Source: Dehalococcoidia bacterium (GTDB lineage: Bacteria > Chloroflexota > Dehalococcoidia > JAENJB01). From it: DNA of 7,436 nucleotides. Shown here in pieces: positions 1 to 6,741 of this stretch. The notes under the pieces are model-generated. The model was not told the origin of the DNA. It saw nothing but the letters and a program-made list of their open reading frames with translations, and ran no database searches. Position numbers and translations under genes: made by a program. The stretch spans positions 1 through 7,436 of the forward strand of contig JAUYGE010000279.1 in assembly GCA_030690705.1 (NCBI GenBank), given 5' to 3'. The stretch's first letter is position 1, and each line of letters opens with the position of its first letter.

Positions 1-1505
1 AGACCGAGATCTACTTGAGGGCTCTGGCCAGGACGGTGGAGTTGGGTAAGAAGGGCATTGTCCTGGTACCTGAGATCGCCCTCACTCCTCAGACTATTGA
101 GCGTTTCGCCTCCCGTTTCCCGGGCCGGGTGGCGGTGCTCCACAGTGGACTCTCTCTCGGAGAGCAGTTTGATGAGTGGCACCGGATAAGCAGCGGGGAC
201 TTCGACGTGGTCATTGGCTCGCGGAGCGCCATCTTTGCCCCACAGCGGGAACTTGGTCTGATTGTCGTTGATGAGGAGCACGAATGGACGTACAAGCAGC
301 AGGATAGGACGCCGCGCTATCATGCCCGTGAAGTCGCCGTGAAGCTGGGACGTCTCTGTGGCGCCGTTGTCATCCTGGGTAGCGCCACTCCCGACGTAGA
401 GAGCTACTATCGAAGCGAAAGAGGGGAATACGAGTTGCTGGAGCTGCCGGAAAGGATTGCCGGCCATAGGCTTGCTTCCCTGCCAGAGGTGGAGCTGGTT
501 GATATGAGGGAGGAGCTGAAGGCAGGGAACCGCAGCATCTTCAGTCGCTCCCTCCTGCGGGGCATCTCCCGGGTCCTTGATGCCCGTGAGCAGGCGATTC
601 TGTTTCTCAACCGCCGGGGGGATGCCACCTTTGTTCAATGCCGGCGTTGTGGTTTCGTGCTTCGCTGCCGCCGGTGTGATGTCTCGCTGACCTATCATTC
701 GGTCGAGGAGGGGTTGTACTGTCACCAATGCAACTACCGTGTTTCTGTTCCTGGCCTGTGTCCTCAGTGTGGGAGTCCGGGGATGAAGTTCCTGGGCGTG
801 GGCACCGAGAGGGTGGAACGGGAAGCAGCGCTGGCTTTTCCTGGCGCCCGGCTCCTGCGTTGGGACCGCGATGTCACCAGGGGGAGACATTCCCACGAGG
901 AAATCCTTGATAAGTTCATTCGTCACGAGGCCGACATCCTCATCGGCACCCAGATGATAGCCAAAGGCCTGGACCTTCCTCTCGTTACGCTGGTGGGAGT
1001 GGTGAATGCCGACCTGGCCTTGAACCTTCCTGATTATCGTTCGGCGGAGCGTACCTTCCAGCTGGCCACCCAGGTGGCGGGGCGGGCGGGCCGCGGAACA
1101 GCAGGTGGACAGGTGGTCGTCCAGACCTATGCTCCTGAGCACTACGCTCTGCAGGCGGCGGCGGGCCACGACTATGCAGCGTTCTACCGTCGCGAGCTGG
1201 TGGGTCGGCGGCAGTTGGGTCAGCCCCCATTCAACGGGCTGGCCAGGCTGCTGTACGCTCATCCCAACGCCGGCGTCTGTCTGAAGGAAGCGGAGCGATT
1301 GGCCCGGCAGTTAGCCGCTGAAAGAGATGACCGGGGTCTGTCCGGCGTTGAGATATTGGGTCCTACGCCCGCGTTCATCGGGCGCTTGCGTGGCCGGTAT
1401 CGCTACCAGCTGCTTCTGCGAGGCGACGACCCGGGCCGGCTCGTTTCCCAGTTGACTCTGCCCCGGGGCTGGGCGGTGGACATTGACCCGGTGGGGCTGG
1501 CCTAG
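1..1505 (+). CDS. priA: Primosomal protein N' (PriA replication-restart helicase), 5'-truncated by the window edge
   Basis: PriA is a 3'-5' superfamily 2 DNA helicase that recognises stalled or repaired forks and starts reloading of the replicative helicase. The frame is open to the first base (codons begin at position 3) and opens with T-E-I-Y-L, the residues that normally follow the Walker A lysine (GSGKTEVYL). The N-terminal DNA-binding region and Walker A therefore lie just upstream, and the TTG at 15 is internal, not a start. About 500 residues are present of the usual 700-800. Visible landmarks are the Walker B DEEH box (270-281), the motif GSATP, and eight cysteines in four CxxC pairs between 639 and 770, which form the two zinc sites typical of PriA. 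Further on are GTQMIAKG (from 945) and the arginine-finger motif QVAGRAGRG (from 1071). No key residue is missing in the visible part. It ends with TAG 54 bases before def, a common pairing in bacteria. Confidence 0.97.
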   Translation, partial: TEIYLRALARTVELGKKGIVLVPEIALTPQTIERFASRFPGRVAVLHSGLSLGEQFDEWHRISSGDFDVVIGSRSAIFAPQRELGLIVVDEEHEWTYKQQDRTPRYHAREVAVKLGRLCGAVVILGSATPDVESYYRSERGEYELLELPERIAGHRLASLPEVELVDMREELKAGNRSIFSRSLLRGISRVLDAREQAILFLNRRGDATFVQCRRCGFVLRCRRCDVSLTYHSVEEGLYCHQCNYRVSVPGLCPQCGSPGMKFLGVGTERVEREAALAFPGARLLRWDRDVTRGRHSHEEILDKFIRHEADILIGTQMIAKGLDLPLVTLVGVVNADLALNLPDYRSAERTFQLATQVAGRAGRGTAGGQVVVQTYAPEHYALQAAAGHDYAAFYRRELVGRRQLGQPPFNGLARLLYAHPNAGVCLKEAERLARQLAAERDDRGLSGVEILGPTPAFIGRLRGRYRYQLLLRGDDPGRLVSQLTLPRGWAVDIDPVGLA

Positions 1506-1507
1506 TT

Positions 1508-1537
1508 TTGCAAATCTCTGCTTTGTTCCAATATAAT
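1508..1537 (+). promoter_or_regulatory. Sigma70-type promoter for def
   Basis: A -35 box TTGCAA (1508-1513) and a perfect -10 box TATAAT (1532-1537) are separated by 18 bases in the priA-def gap. The expected transcription start is near 1544, so the leader would be only about 15 bases and the def ribosome binding site would lie almost at the 5' end of the mRNA. It is the best promoter seen upstream of the metabolic genes and could also serve the downstream run to 6007. Confidence 0.75.
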
Positions 1538-1559
1538 CCTGATTCGGGAGCTTGGATTA

Positions 1560-2063
1560 GTGGCTGTTCTACCATTGCGAACTCTTCCTGACCCGCGATT
1601 GCGCCTGAAGGCCAAGAGGGTGAGGGCTGTTGATGCCTCCATTCTGAAGCTGATTGATGACATGATCGATACCATGCACCATGTGAACGGTGTAGGACTG
1701 GCAGCGCCCCAGGTGGGCAAGTCCTTGCGGATAGCGGTCATCCATGTGCCTGAGCAGGAAATACTCGTGCTCATTAACCCGGAAGTGGTGAGAAAGAGTG
1801 GGGAGGTACTTTTGGATGAAGCCTGTCTGAGTGTCCCCGGGTATAGAGGACAGGTCAAGCGGGCCACTTCGGTTACCGTTAAGGCATTGAACAGGCAAGG
1901 TAAAGAGGTGCGCGTGAAGGGTACCGAGCTGCTCGGCCAGGCTCTTCAGCACGAAGTGGACCACCTGGAAGGCAAGCTCTACATTGACCTCCTTGAGCGG
2001 CCTGACCGACTGGAGAAGATCGAGTTGCCGGATGACACCTCTGGCGGCCAGGAGCGCGGTTAG
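1560..2063 (+). CDS. def: Peptide deformylase
   Basis: This enzyme removes the formyl group from the N-terminal methionine of nascent proteins in the cytoplasm, using a bound Fe2+ or Zn2+. All three family motifs are present: GVGLAAPQVG (residues 44-53), EACLS (87-91, metal ligand Cys89) and HEVDH (131-135, metal ligands His131 and His135, catalytic Glu132). At 167 residues it is a normal length. Motif 2 reads E-A-C-L-S where most deformylases have E-G-C-L-S, a conservative change next to the metal-binding Cys. The GTG start is supported by GGGAG at 1546-1550, nine bases upstream, and by the typical opening M-A-V-L-P-L-R-T-L-P-D-P. It has its own promoter directly upstream, so it need not depend on priA transcription. 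fmt, often found near def, is not in this window. Confidence 0.96.
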   Translation: MAVLPLRTLPDPRLRLKAKRVRAVDASILKLIDDMIDTMHHVNGVGLAAPQVGKSLRIAVIHVPEQEILVLINPEVVRKSGEVLLDEACLSVPGYRGQVKRATSVTVKALNRQGKEVRVKGTELLGQALQHEVDHLEGKLYIDLLERPDRLEKIELPDDTSGGQERG

Positions 2064-2105
2064 CCACTCAGGCTTCCCCTGGTCCCCGCATTTGATTCTC
2101 CCTTG

Positions 2106-2115
2106 AAGGAAGGAG
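2106..2115 (+). promoter_or_regulatory. Ribosome binding site that fixes the start of the adenine-deaminase-like gene
   Basis: AAGGAAGGAG lies five bases before ATG 2121. An in-frame TTG at 2103 would place this site inside the coding sequence and has no Shine-Dalgarno of its own, so ATG 2121 is the better start. Confidence 0.8.
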
Positions 2116-2120
2116 CCCGT

Positions 2121-3884
2121 ATGGCGCCCAGTGCCCGGGAGTTGAGACAGCTGGCGGAGGTTGCGTTGGGGAGAGAGAAGGCTGACATTGTGATCACCAA
2201 TGGGAACGTGGTGAGTGTGCATACGGGGGAGGTGCTGGAGGGTCTTTCCGTTGCGATAAAGGGCGAGCGAATCGCTTTTGTGGGGGCGAAGGCCGAACAC
2301 ACCATAGGTCCCGAGACCGAGGTGCTTGATGTCTCGGGCAGGACACTGCTTCCCGGTTTCATCGACGGCCACTCTCATATCTTGTGGTATTGCCGGCCCG
2401 ACCACTTCCTCAAGCATTCCATGAAAGGTGGGACAACGACCATCGTCAGCGAGAGCGGCGAGGCGTTCTTCCCCCTGGGGTACGATGGCGCGGTGGACTT
2501 CTATGATGCAGTTGGCGGGCAGCCGGTGAAGATATTCTTCACCATCCCCAGCATGTTGACTCTGAGTCCCATAGCTCGCTCTCATGCGATGACGATAGAT
2601 ATGGCGGAGAAGCTGTACCGGCGCAGGGATGTAGTGGGGCTGGGGGAATGCATCTCCTGGCCCGCCGTTCTGGCGGGTGATAGCCGGGTACTCGACCTGT
2701 TTGCGCTGACCATTTCGCGGGGGAAGAAGATAGAGGGACACACGGCCGGCGCCAGGGGGAATAAGCTGGTCGCCCTGGCGGCCACAGGCATCTCATCCTG
2801 TCACGAGCCAACCACTGCCGATGAGGTGCTTGACAGGTTGCGGTTGGGTGTGTACGTCCTGGTGCGGGAGGGTGGTGTGCGCCGGGATTTGGAGGCCATC
2901 TCCTCCATCAGGGAGAGCGGCATCGATTTCAGGAGGCTGCTGCTGGCGACGGACGGCCTTTCACCGAGCGAAGTGCTCAAGTACGGGCATATGGAATTCC
3001 TGGTGCAGAAAGCCATAGACCTGGGCTTTGAGCCGGTGACGGCCGTGCAGATGGCGACGCTCAATGTCGCCGAGCATTTCGGTCTGGACGGCGACATCGG
3101 CAGTATCACGCCGGGCAAGTACGCGGACATTGTGGTTGTGCCTGACGTGCGTACTATGCGGGCCGAGTATGTCTTCAGCAGCGGTCAACTGGTGGCACAG
3201 AACGGTGTGCTGGTCCGGCTGCCCAGGGAACCGGTCTTCTCGGACGCGGTCCGGAAGAGCGTTCACCTCGATAATGATTTCGGTGCCAGGGACTTCGACA
3301 TCTCTGCGGGCGTCGGAGCAGCAGTCAAAGTACGCGTCATCGATATGCACACCGGTCTGGTGACCCGGGAGAAGCAAGTGGAGATTGTATCCCGGGATGG
3401 GCTGATAGGGTGCGACCCGGGGAAGGATATCCTGAAGGTGGCCGCTATCGAGAGGACTCACCGCTCGGGCAAGAGGTTCACCGGGCTGGTGAGCGGCTTC
3501 GGCCTCAAGTCGGGGGCCATAGCCAGTAGTGACGCGTGGGACTGCACCGACATCGTCGTGGTAGGAGCCGATGATTCAGATATGGCTCTGGCGGTTAACC
3601 GCATCGTTGCTTTGCAGGGAGGCATGGTGGTCTGTGCCGGCGGAAAGGTCCTGGCGGAATGGCCTATGCCCATCGCCGGTATGCTTTCCGACGAGCCGGT
3701 GGAAGCGGCGAGTCAGGGCCTTGCCTCGGTACAGCAGAAGGCGATGGAGCTCGGCTGCAGATTGGCCGATGCTCACCTCTCCTTGAGCATGTTAACCACG
3801 CCTGCCGTGCCCTATCTGAGAATCTGCGAGTCGGGTCTTGTGGACATCGCTAGCCGGCAAATAGTGGACCTGGTGGTCCGCTGA
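2121..3884 (+). CDS. Adenine deaminase-family amidohydrolase (divergent active site)
   Basis: It is a 587-residue protein, almost exactly the length of E. coli Ade (588), and is colinear with adenine deaminases from end to end: a beta-sandwich start, a TIM-barrel amidohydrolase domain and the Ade C-terminal domain (GLVSGFGLKSGAIAS; DSDMALAVNRIV; LPIAG-like MPIAGMLSDEP). Adenine deaminase converts adenine to hypoxanthine and ammonia in purine salvage. Expected metal ligands are present: His84/His86 (GHSH), bridging Glu176 (GLGE), His207 (GHTAG), His228 (CHE) and Asp278 (TDG). Three Ade signatures are altered: DPHEI is ESGEA (111-115), TDDR is TDGL (277-280), and the C-terminal HDSHN is WDCTD (473-477). 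Some deaminase or hydrolase activity is therefore likely, but adenine as substrate is uncertain. It sits 57 bases after def and 58 before a RidA-family gene, suggesting a shared transcript. I withhold the symbol ade because of the divergence. Confidence 0.85.
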   Translation: MAPSARELRQLAEVALGREKADIVITNGNVVSVHTGEVLEGLSVAIKGERIAFVGAKAEHTIGPETEVLDVSGRTLLPGFIDGHSHILWYCRPDHFLKHSMKGGTTTIVSESGEAFFPLGYDGAVDFYDAVGGQPVKIFFTIPSMLTLSPIARSHAMTIDMAEKLYRRRDVVGLGECISWPAVLAGDSRVLDLFALTISRGKKIEGHTAGARGNKLVALAATGISSCHEPTTADEVLDRLRLGVYVLVREGGVRRDLEAISSIRESGIDFRRLLLATDGLSPSEVLKYGHMEFLVQKAIDLGFEPVTAVQMATLNVAEHFGLDGDIGSITPGKYADIVVVPDVRTMRAEYVFSSGQLVAQNGVLVRLPREPVFSDAVRKSVHLDNDFGARDFDISAGVGAAVKVRVIDMHTGLVTREKQVEIVSRDGLIGCDPGKDILKVAAIERTHRSGKRFTGLVSGFGLKSGAIASSDAWDCTDIVVVGADDSDMALAVNRIVALQGGMVVCAGGKVLAEWPMPIAGMLSDEPVEAASQGLASVQQKAMELGCRLADAHLSLSMLTTPAVPYLRICESGLVDIASRQIVDLVVR

Positions 3885-3942
3885 GGCTGACAGAGCGTCC
3901 GAAGCGATAACGAACGATACAGTTCATGAAGGAGGACAAGAC

Positions 3943-4341
3943 ATGGCGAAGAAGGTTATCATCCCGAAGAACGTTTTTGATTCCAGGAAGGACCTGTTCT
4001 ATTCTCAGGCCATCAGGGCCGGGAACACCATCTACGTGTCGGGCCAGGTGTCGGTTGATGAAGAAGGGCACCTGATGGCTCGAGGGGACTTTGAGGGGCA
4101 GGTAAGGCAAAGCCTGGAGAACATAAAGCGAATCCTCGATGCCGGTGGGGCAAAGATGACCGACATCGTGAAACTGAATATGTACCTCAAGGACGAGAGG
4201 TACCTGAGAAGGAAGGGATTCTATGAGGCGTTGCGGGAGTTCTTCGGTGATTGGATTCCGACGAACACCGCAGTCCAGGTGGTTAGTCTGTATGGCACCG
4301 ACCTCTTGATTGAAATCGAGGCTATCGCTGTCGTTGATTGA
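3943..4341 (+). CDS. RidA/YjgF/YER057c/UK114 family protein lacking the RidA catalytic arginine
   Basis: The 132-residue length matches this family of small trimeric proteins. Family landmarks include YVSGQVSVD (near residue 31), the QVRQSLENIKRILDAGG helix, the DIVKLNMYLKD strand, YEAL, and the closing IEIEAIAV. RidA proper hydrolyses reactive enamines and imines from PLP enzymes, using an Arg in the motif P-A-R-S-x-V-E-V. Here the matching segment is P-T-N-T-A-V-Q-V, so Asn108 replaces that Arg, and RidA-type enamine deamination is not expected. The protein more likely belongs to one of the Rid subfamilies (Rid4-7 type), whose roles are mostly unknown and which often sit beside catabolic or amine-processing genes. 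The start is clear: AAGGAGG at 3929-3935, seven bases before ATG. Its neighbours are the amidohydrolase (58 bases upstream) and a SLOG protein (71 bases downstream), so a role linked to deamination products is possible. Confidence 0.92.
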   Translation: MAKKVIIPKNVFDSRKDLFYSQAIRAGNTIYVSGQVSVDEEGHLMARGDFEGQVRQSLENIKRILDAGGAKMTDIVKLNMYLKDERYLRRKGFYEALREFFGDWIPTNTAVQVVSLYGTDLLIEIEAIAVVD

Positions 4342-4412
4342 CCTCGCCGTTGTCTGAACCTGTTCATGCCTGGCCTGGTCGTCTCAACCGGTCTTAGAAA
4401 GGGGGTAAAGTC

Positions 4413-4913
4413 GTGCCGTTCGTCGGCTCGGCCTTCATTGCGGTCGTCGGCGGTGGGCGCTGTTCGCCGGCCGAGAGGGAGATAGCGGAGGAAGTAGGCG
4501 CCGAGCTTGCCCGCCGCGGCGCCGTTCTGGTTTGCGGCGGCCTGGGTGGGGTGATGGAGGCAGCATCGAAGGGGGCCAGGTCAGCAGGGGGGCTGACCGT
4601 GGGCATTCTCCCGGGCAGCGGCCGTGAGGCGGCTAACGAGTATGTCTCGATTCCCATCGTGACGGGTCTGGGAGAGGCCCGCAACGTGCTGGTGGTCAAG
4701 TCTGCCCAGGCGGTGATTGCCATCGGGGGAGAGTACGGCACACTATCGGAGATTGCCCTTGCCCTTAAGATGGGTGTCCCTGTGATCGGCGTTAGTACGT
4801 GGTCTCTATCGAAGCAAGGCAAGGCCAAAGTGGACATAGCGGTGGCTCAAGATGCCGCTGAGGCAGTCAGTTTGGCCTTCAAGGCTGTTGAGGAGGGTCT
4901 GCAGCGAGCCTGA
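4413..4913 (+). CDS. TIGR00725-type SLOG-fold protein (LOG / Moco-carrier-like nucleotide-binding protein)
   Basis: This 166-residue Rossmann-like protein resembles the group often annotated as 'TIGR00725 family' or 'lysine decarboxylase-like', related to LOG cytokinin-riboside monophosphate phosphoribohydrolases and the molybdenum cofactor carrier protein. It shows an N-terminal AVVGGG strand-turn (10-15), CGGLGGVMEAA (41-51) and GGEYGTLSE (105-113). LOG enzymes use an Arg and the Glu of P-G-G-x-G-T-x-x-E to split the N-glycosidic bond of nucleoside monophosphates. Both appear conserved here (Arg90 in E-A-R-N, Glu113), but the first Pro of that motif is Ile and the third residue is Glu107, which is the TIGR00725 form. 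Function within this group is largely unproven: nucleotide hydrolysis or cofactor binding are both possible, and lysine decarboxylation is not. The GTG start is supported by GAAAGGGGG at 4397-4405, seven bases upstream. Confidence 0.85.
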   Translation: MPFVGSAFIAVVGGGRCSPAEREIAEEVGAELARRGAVLVCGGLGGVMEAASKGARSAGGLTVGILPGSGREAANEYVSIPIVTGLGEARNVLVVKSAQAVIAIGGEYGTLSEIALALKMGVPVIGVSTWSLSKQGKAKVDIAVAQDAAEAVSLAFKAVEEGLQRA

Positions 4914-4972
4914 CCGGGCGCCCCCTGTTGGCCGTGGCGACACGTGAGAATTCTGCAGGTTAAGAAGGTGAA

Positions 4973-6007
4973 ATGGAAATAAGGCCTGGAATACACCGCC
5001 TTGAGTTGCCTCTTGAAGGAGGCCCTCCGGGTGGGGTCAACTGTTATCTCATTCATGGGACCGACGGCTATCTTCTTCTGGATACCGGATGGAACACTCC
5101 GGATACCTTCGATGCTCTGAGCCGGCAAGTAGAGGAGAGCGGCGGCAGCCTGAAACAGATAAGGCAAATCGTCGTCACTCACATTCACCCCGACCATTTC
5201 GGACTGGCGGGACGGCTGCGGGAACTCTCAGGCGCCAGGATTGTTGTTCACAAGAACGATGCAGCGTGCATCAGGTCCCGCTATGTGGAAATCGATGGCT
5301 TGCTGGACAAGATAGCTCAGATGCTGAGGGAAAACGGGGTGCCGGAGGACGAGATCCCCGGGTTACGCACAGCCTCCATGGCTTTTGTGAAGTTGGTCTT
5401 GCCGGCGGAGCCTGACGAGCTCATTTCGGGTGGGGAGAAGCTCTCCACCGGACTTTTCGAGTTTGAAGTGATATGGACGCCAGGTCATTCCTCGGGCCAG
5501 ATTTGCCTCTATGAGCGTTCTCAGAAGCTTCTTTTCTCCGGGGACCATGTCATGCCCCTGACGACTGCCCATGTTGGCCTGCACCCCGAATCGGGTCCCG
5601 ACCCGCTGGGCGACTACCTGAAGTCGCTGGAACTCCTTCGTCACCTGGAAGTTGAGTTGGTCTTGCCCGCTCACGAGCACGTCTTCACCGGCTTGTCCCG
5701 GCGAATCGATGAGATCATCGCCCATCACAGGAAGAGGGACAGGGCCATCATTGGTGCGTTGAGGGGCGGCCCCCGGACGGCTTTTGAGGTTGCCCGGAGA
5801 ATACCTTGGATGCTGGATTCGAGTCCTGACGGGACCGGGTGGAGCTCCTTGAACTCGCTGGACAGGCGGTTGGCGGTCATGGAGGCCATGGCCCATCTGG
5901 AGGCGATGCGCATTCGGGGGATAGTGAGGCGGCGTACCTCGATTGGGATGATTCTCTACCGGTTGGCCCCGGGGAATGGCTCCCAAACCCCAGGCAATCC
6001 AAATTGA
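4973..6007 (+). CDS. MBL-fold metallo-hydrolase with C-terminal winged-helix domain (LACTB2-like)
   Basis: This 344-residue protein has an N-terminal metallo-beta-lactamase fold with a complete two-metal site: HIHPDH (His70, His72, Asp74, His75), His172 in G-H-S-S-G, Asp191 in S-G-D-H and His234 in A-H-E-H. From about residue 245 a helix R-I-D-E-I-I-A-H-H leads into a basic winged-helix-like tail (D-R-R-L-A-V-M-E-A-M-A-H-L-E), the layout of LACTB2 and related glyoxalase II-like proteins. In this family activities range from thioester and lactone hydrolysis to single-strand RNA cleavage, so the substrate cannot be named. An insert at about residues 100-150 between strands is longer than in glyoxalase II and could cap the active site. 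GAAGGTG (4964-4970) lies very close to the ATG. Its TGA stop falls inside the -35 box of the next gene's promoter. It is not a beta-lactam resistance gene on this evidence. Confidence 0.9.
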   Translation: MEIRPGIHRLELPLEGGPPGGVNCYLIHGTDGYLLLDTGWNTPDTFDALSRQVEESGGSLKQIRQIVVTHIHPDHFGLAGRLRELSGARIVVHKNDAACIRSRYVEIDGLLDKIAQMLRENGVPEDEIPGLRTASMAFVKLVLPAEPDELISGGEKLSTGLFEFEVIWTPGHSSGQICLYERSQKLLFSGDHVMPLTTAHVGLHPESGPDPLGDYLKSLELLRHLEVELVLPAHEHVFTGLSRRIDEIIAHHRKRDRAIIGALRGGPRTAFEVARRIPWMLDSSPDGTGWSSLNSLDRRLAVMEAMAHLEAMRIRGIVRRRTSIGMILYRLAPGNGSQTPGNPN

Positions 6008-6032
6008 CACTGGTATTGGGGTGGACTAAAAT
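6004..6032 (+). promoter_or_regulatory. Near-consensus sigma70 promoter for the DUF151 nuclease gene
   Basis: A perfect -35 box TTGACA (6004-6009), a 17-base spacer and the -10 box TAAAAT (6027-6032) give an 11 of 12 match. The transcription start should be near 6039, leaving a leader of about 35 bases with GGAGGT at 6058-6063. The stop codon of the MBL gene (6005-6007) is embedded in the -35 box. Confidence 0.85.
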
Positions 6033-6039
6033 CTAGTCC
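6023..6039. promoter_or_regulatory. Inverted repeat over the -10 box, possible operator
   Basis: GGACTA (6023-6028) and TAGTCC (6034-6039) are exact reverse complements separated by five bases. The dyad covers the whole -10 box and reaches the expected transcription start, where a bound dimeric repressor would block RNA polymerase. Chance occurrence of a 6-bp dyad is not negligible, so operator function is an inference. Confidence 0.4.
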
Positions 6040-6074
6040 GAAGGGCCCTAACTTAACGGAGGTCCGAATTCAAC

Positions 6075-6638
6075 ATGATTGAGATGGCGGTTGAGAGTAT
6101 TCGCGTCAGCCTGATGAATTATCAGCGCGTAGTGATATTGAAAGAGAAGATGGCCAACCGGTACTTGCCGATCTGGATTGGGCCGGCGGAAGCAGAGGCA
6201 ATACACGTCAAGCTGCAAAACATCGCCGTCCCTCGCCCGCTGACCCATGACCTGCTGACCTCTGTGATTGGCTCCCTCGGTGCGAAGGTGAATTTCGTCG
6301 TGGTGACTGACCTCCGCAATGATACTTTTTATGCCAAGATTGTGCTTGCCGTTGATGGCAAGGAGATGGAGATTGACTCCCGACCGAGTGATGCGCTGGC
6401 CCTGGCCGTGAGGGCAAACGCTCCCATTTTCGCTGACGAGTCCGTGCTCGAAAAGGCTGGAATTCTGCTTGATCAAGAGACGGGACAGCCCAGCGCGGCG
6501 GGCGCCGCTGCTCCAAGATCGAACAGTAGCACTGGCGAGGCGAAGAAGGTGGATGAGGGCGACATCAAGAAGATGTCTGCCTTCTACGATTTTATCAATA
6601 CTCTGGACCTCGAGGATTTCGATAAGCGCAAGTCTTGA
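6075..6638 (+). CDS. Bifunctional nuclease (BFN, DUF151) family protein
   Basis: The DUF151 core spans residues 1 to about 132 of 187. It shows L-P-I-W-I-G-P-A-E-A-E-A-I (31-43), R-P-L-T-H-D-L (54-60), the F-Y-A-K-I strand and I-D-S-R-P-S-D-A-L-A-L-A (100-111), followed by A-P-I-F-A-D-E-S-V-L. Plant and mycobacterial members have been reported to have DNase and RNase activity, while in most bacteria the biological role is unknown. After the core comes a Ser/Ala/Gly-rich linker (about 137-155) and an acidic helical tail with I-N-T-L-D-L-E-D-F-D. GGAGGT at 6058-6063 is 11 bases before ATG, slightly long but the only good site. It has its own strong promoter with an overlapping dyad and is followed by a terminator, so it is probably transcribed alone or as the last gene of the upstream run. 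Confidence 0.92.
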   Translation: MIEMAVESIRVSLMNYQRVVILKEKMANRYLPIWIGPAEAEAIHVKLQNIAVPRPLTHDLLTSVIGSLGAKVNFVVVTDLRNDTFYAKIVLAVDGKEMEIDSRPSDALALAVRANAPIFADESVLEKAGILLDQETGQPSAAGAAAPRSNSSTGEAKKVDEGDIKKMSAFYDFINTLDLEDFDKRKS

Positions 6639-6684
6639 CTTCTAGCCTGGCGTATTAGAGGTGGTCGTTGATAATGTTCTATAG

Positions 6685-6710
6685 GCCCCAGGTTACCTGG
6701 GGCTTTTGTT
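6685..6710 (+). terminator. Rho-independent terminator after the DUF151 gene
   Basis: GCCCCAGG (6685-6692) and CCTGGGGC (6696-6703) form a perfect 8-bp GC-rich stem with a three-base TTA loop, followed directly by TTTTGTT. It begins 46 bases after the DUF151 stop codon and separates that unit from the oxidoreductase gene. Confidence 0.93.
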
Positions 6711-6741
6711 GCCAGTCACTCACTTCGGGAGGGGGAGCTAT

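Noticed and set aside
2103..2120. TTG 2103 as the start of the amidohydrolase gene
   Set aside because: It would put the Shine-Dalgarno inside the coding region. ATG 2121 has ideal spacing.
1569..2741. A 390-codon open frame on the - strand across def and the amidohydrolase gene
   Set aside because: It lies antisense to two well-recognised genes, shows no family motif, and has the Arg/His/Pro/Gln-rich make-up of a shadow frame.
4338..4366. TTGACC followed 17 bases later by TGTTCA as a promoter for the SLOG gene
   Set aside because: The -10 candidate matches TATAAT at only two positions.
5363..6010. A 215-codon open frame on the - strand over the MBL gene
   Set aside because: It is antisense to a gene with all metal ligands conserved and has no recognisable motif.
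6635..6683. TTGACT overlapping the DUF151 stop, and TCTATA or GATAAT further on, as a promoter for the oxidoreductase gene
   Set aside because: Spacings are 12, 29 or more bases, and any transcript would run straight into the terminator. An attenuator was considered but the promoter boxes are too weak.
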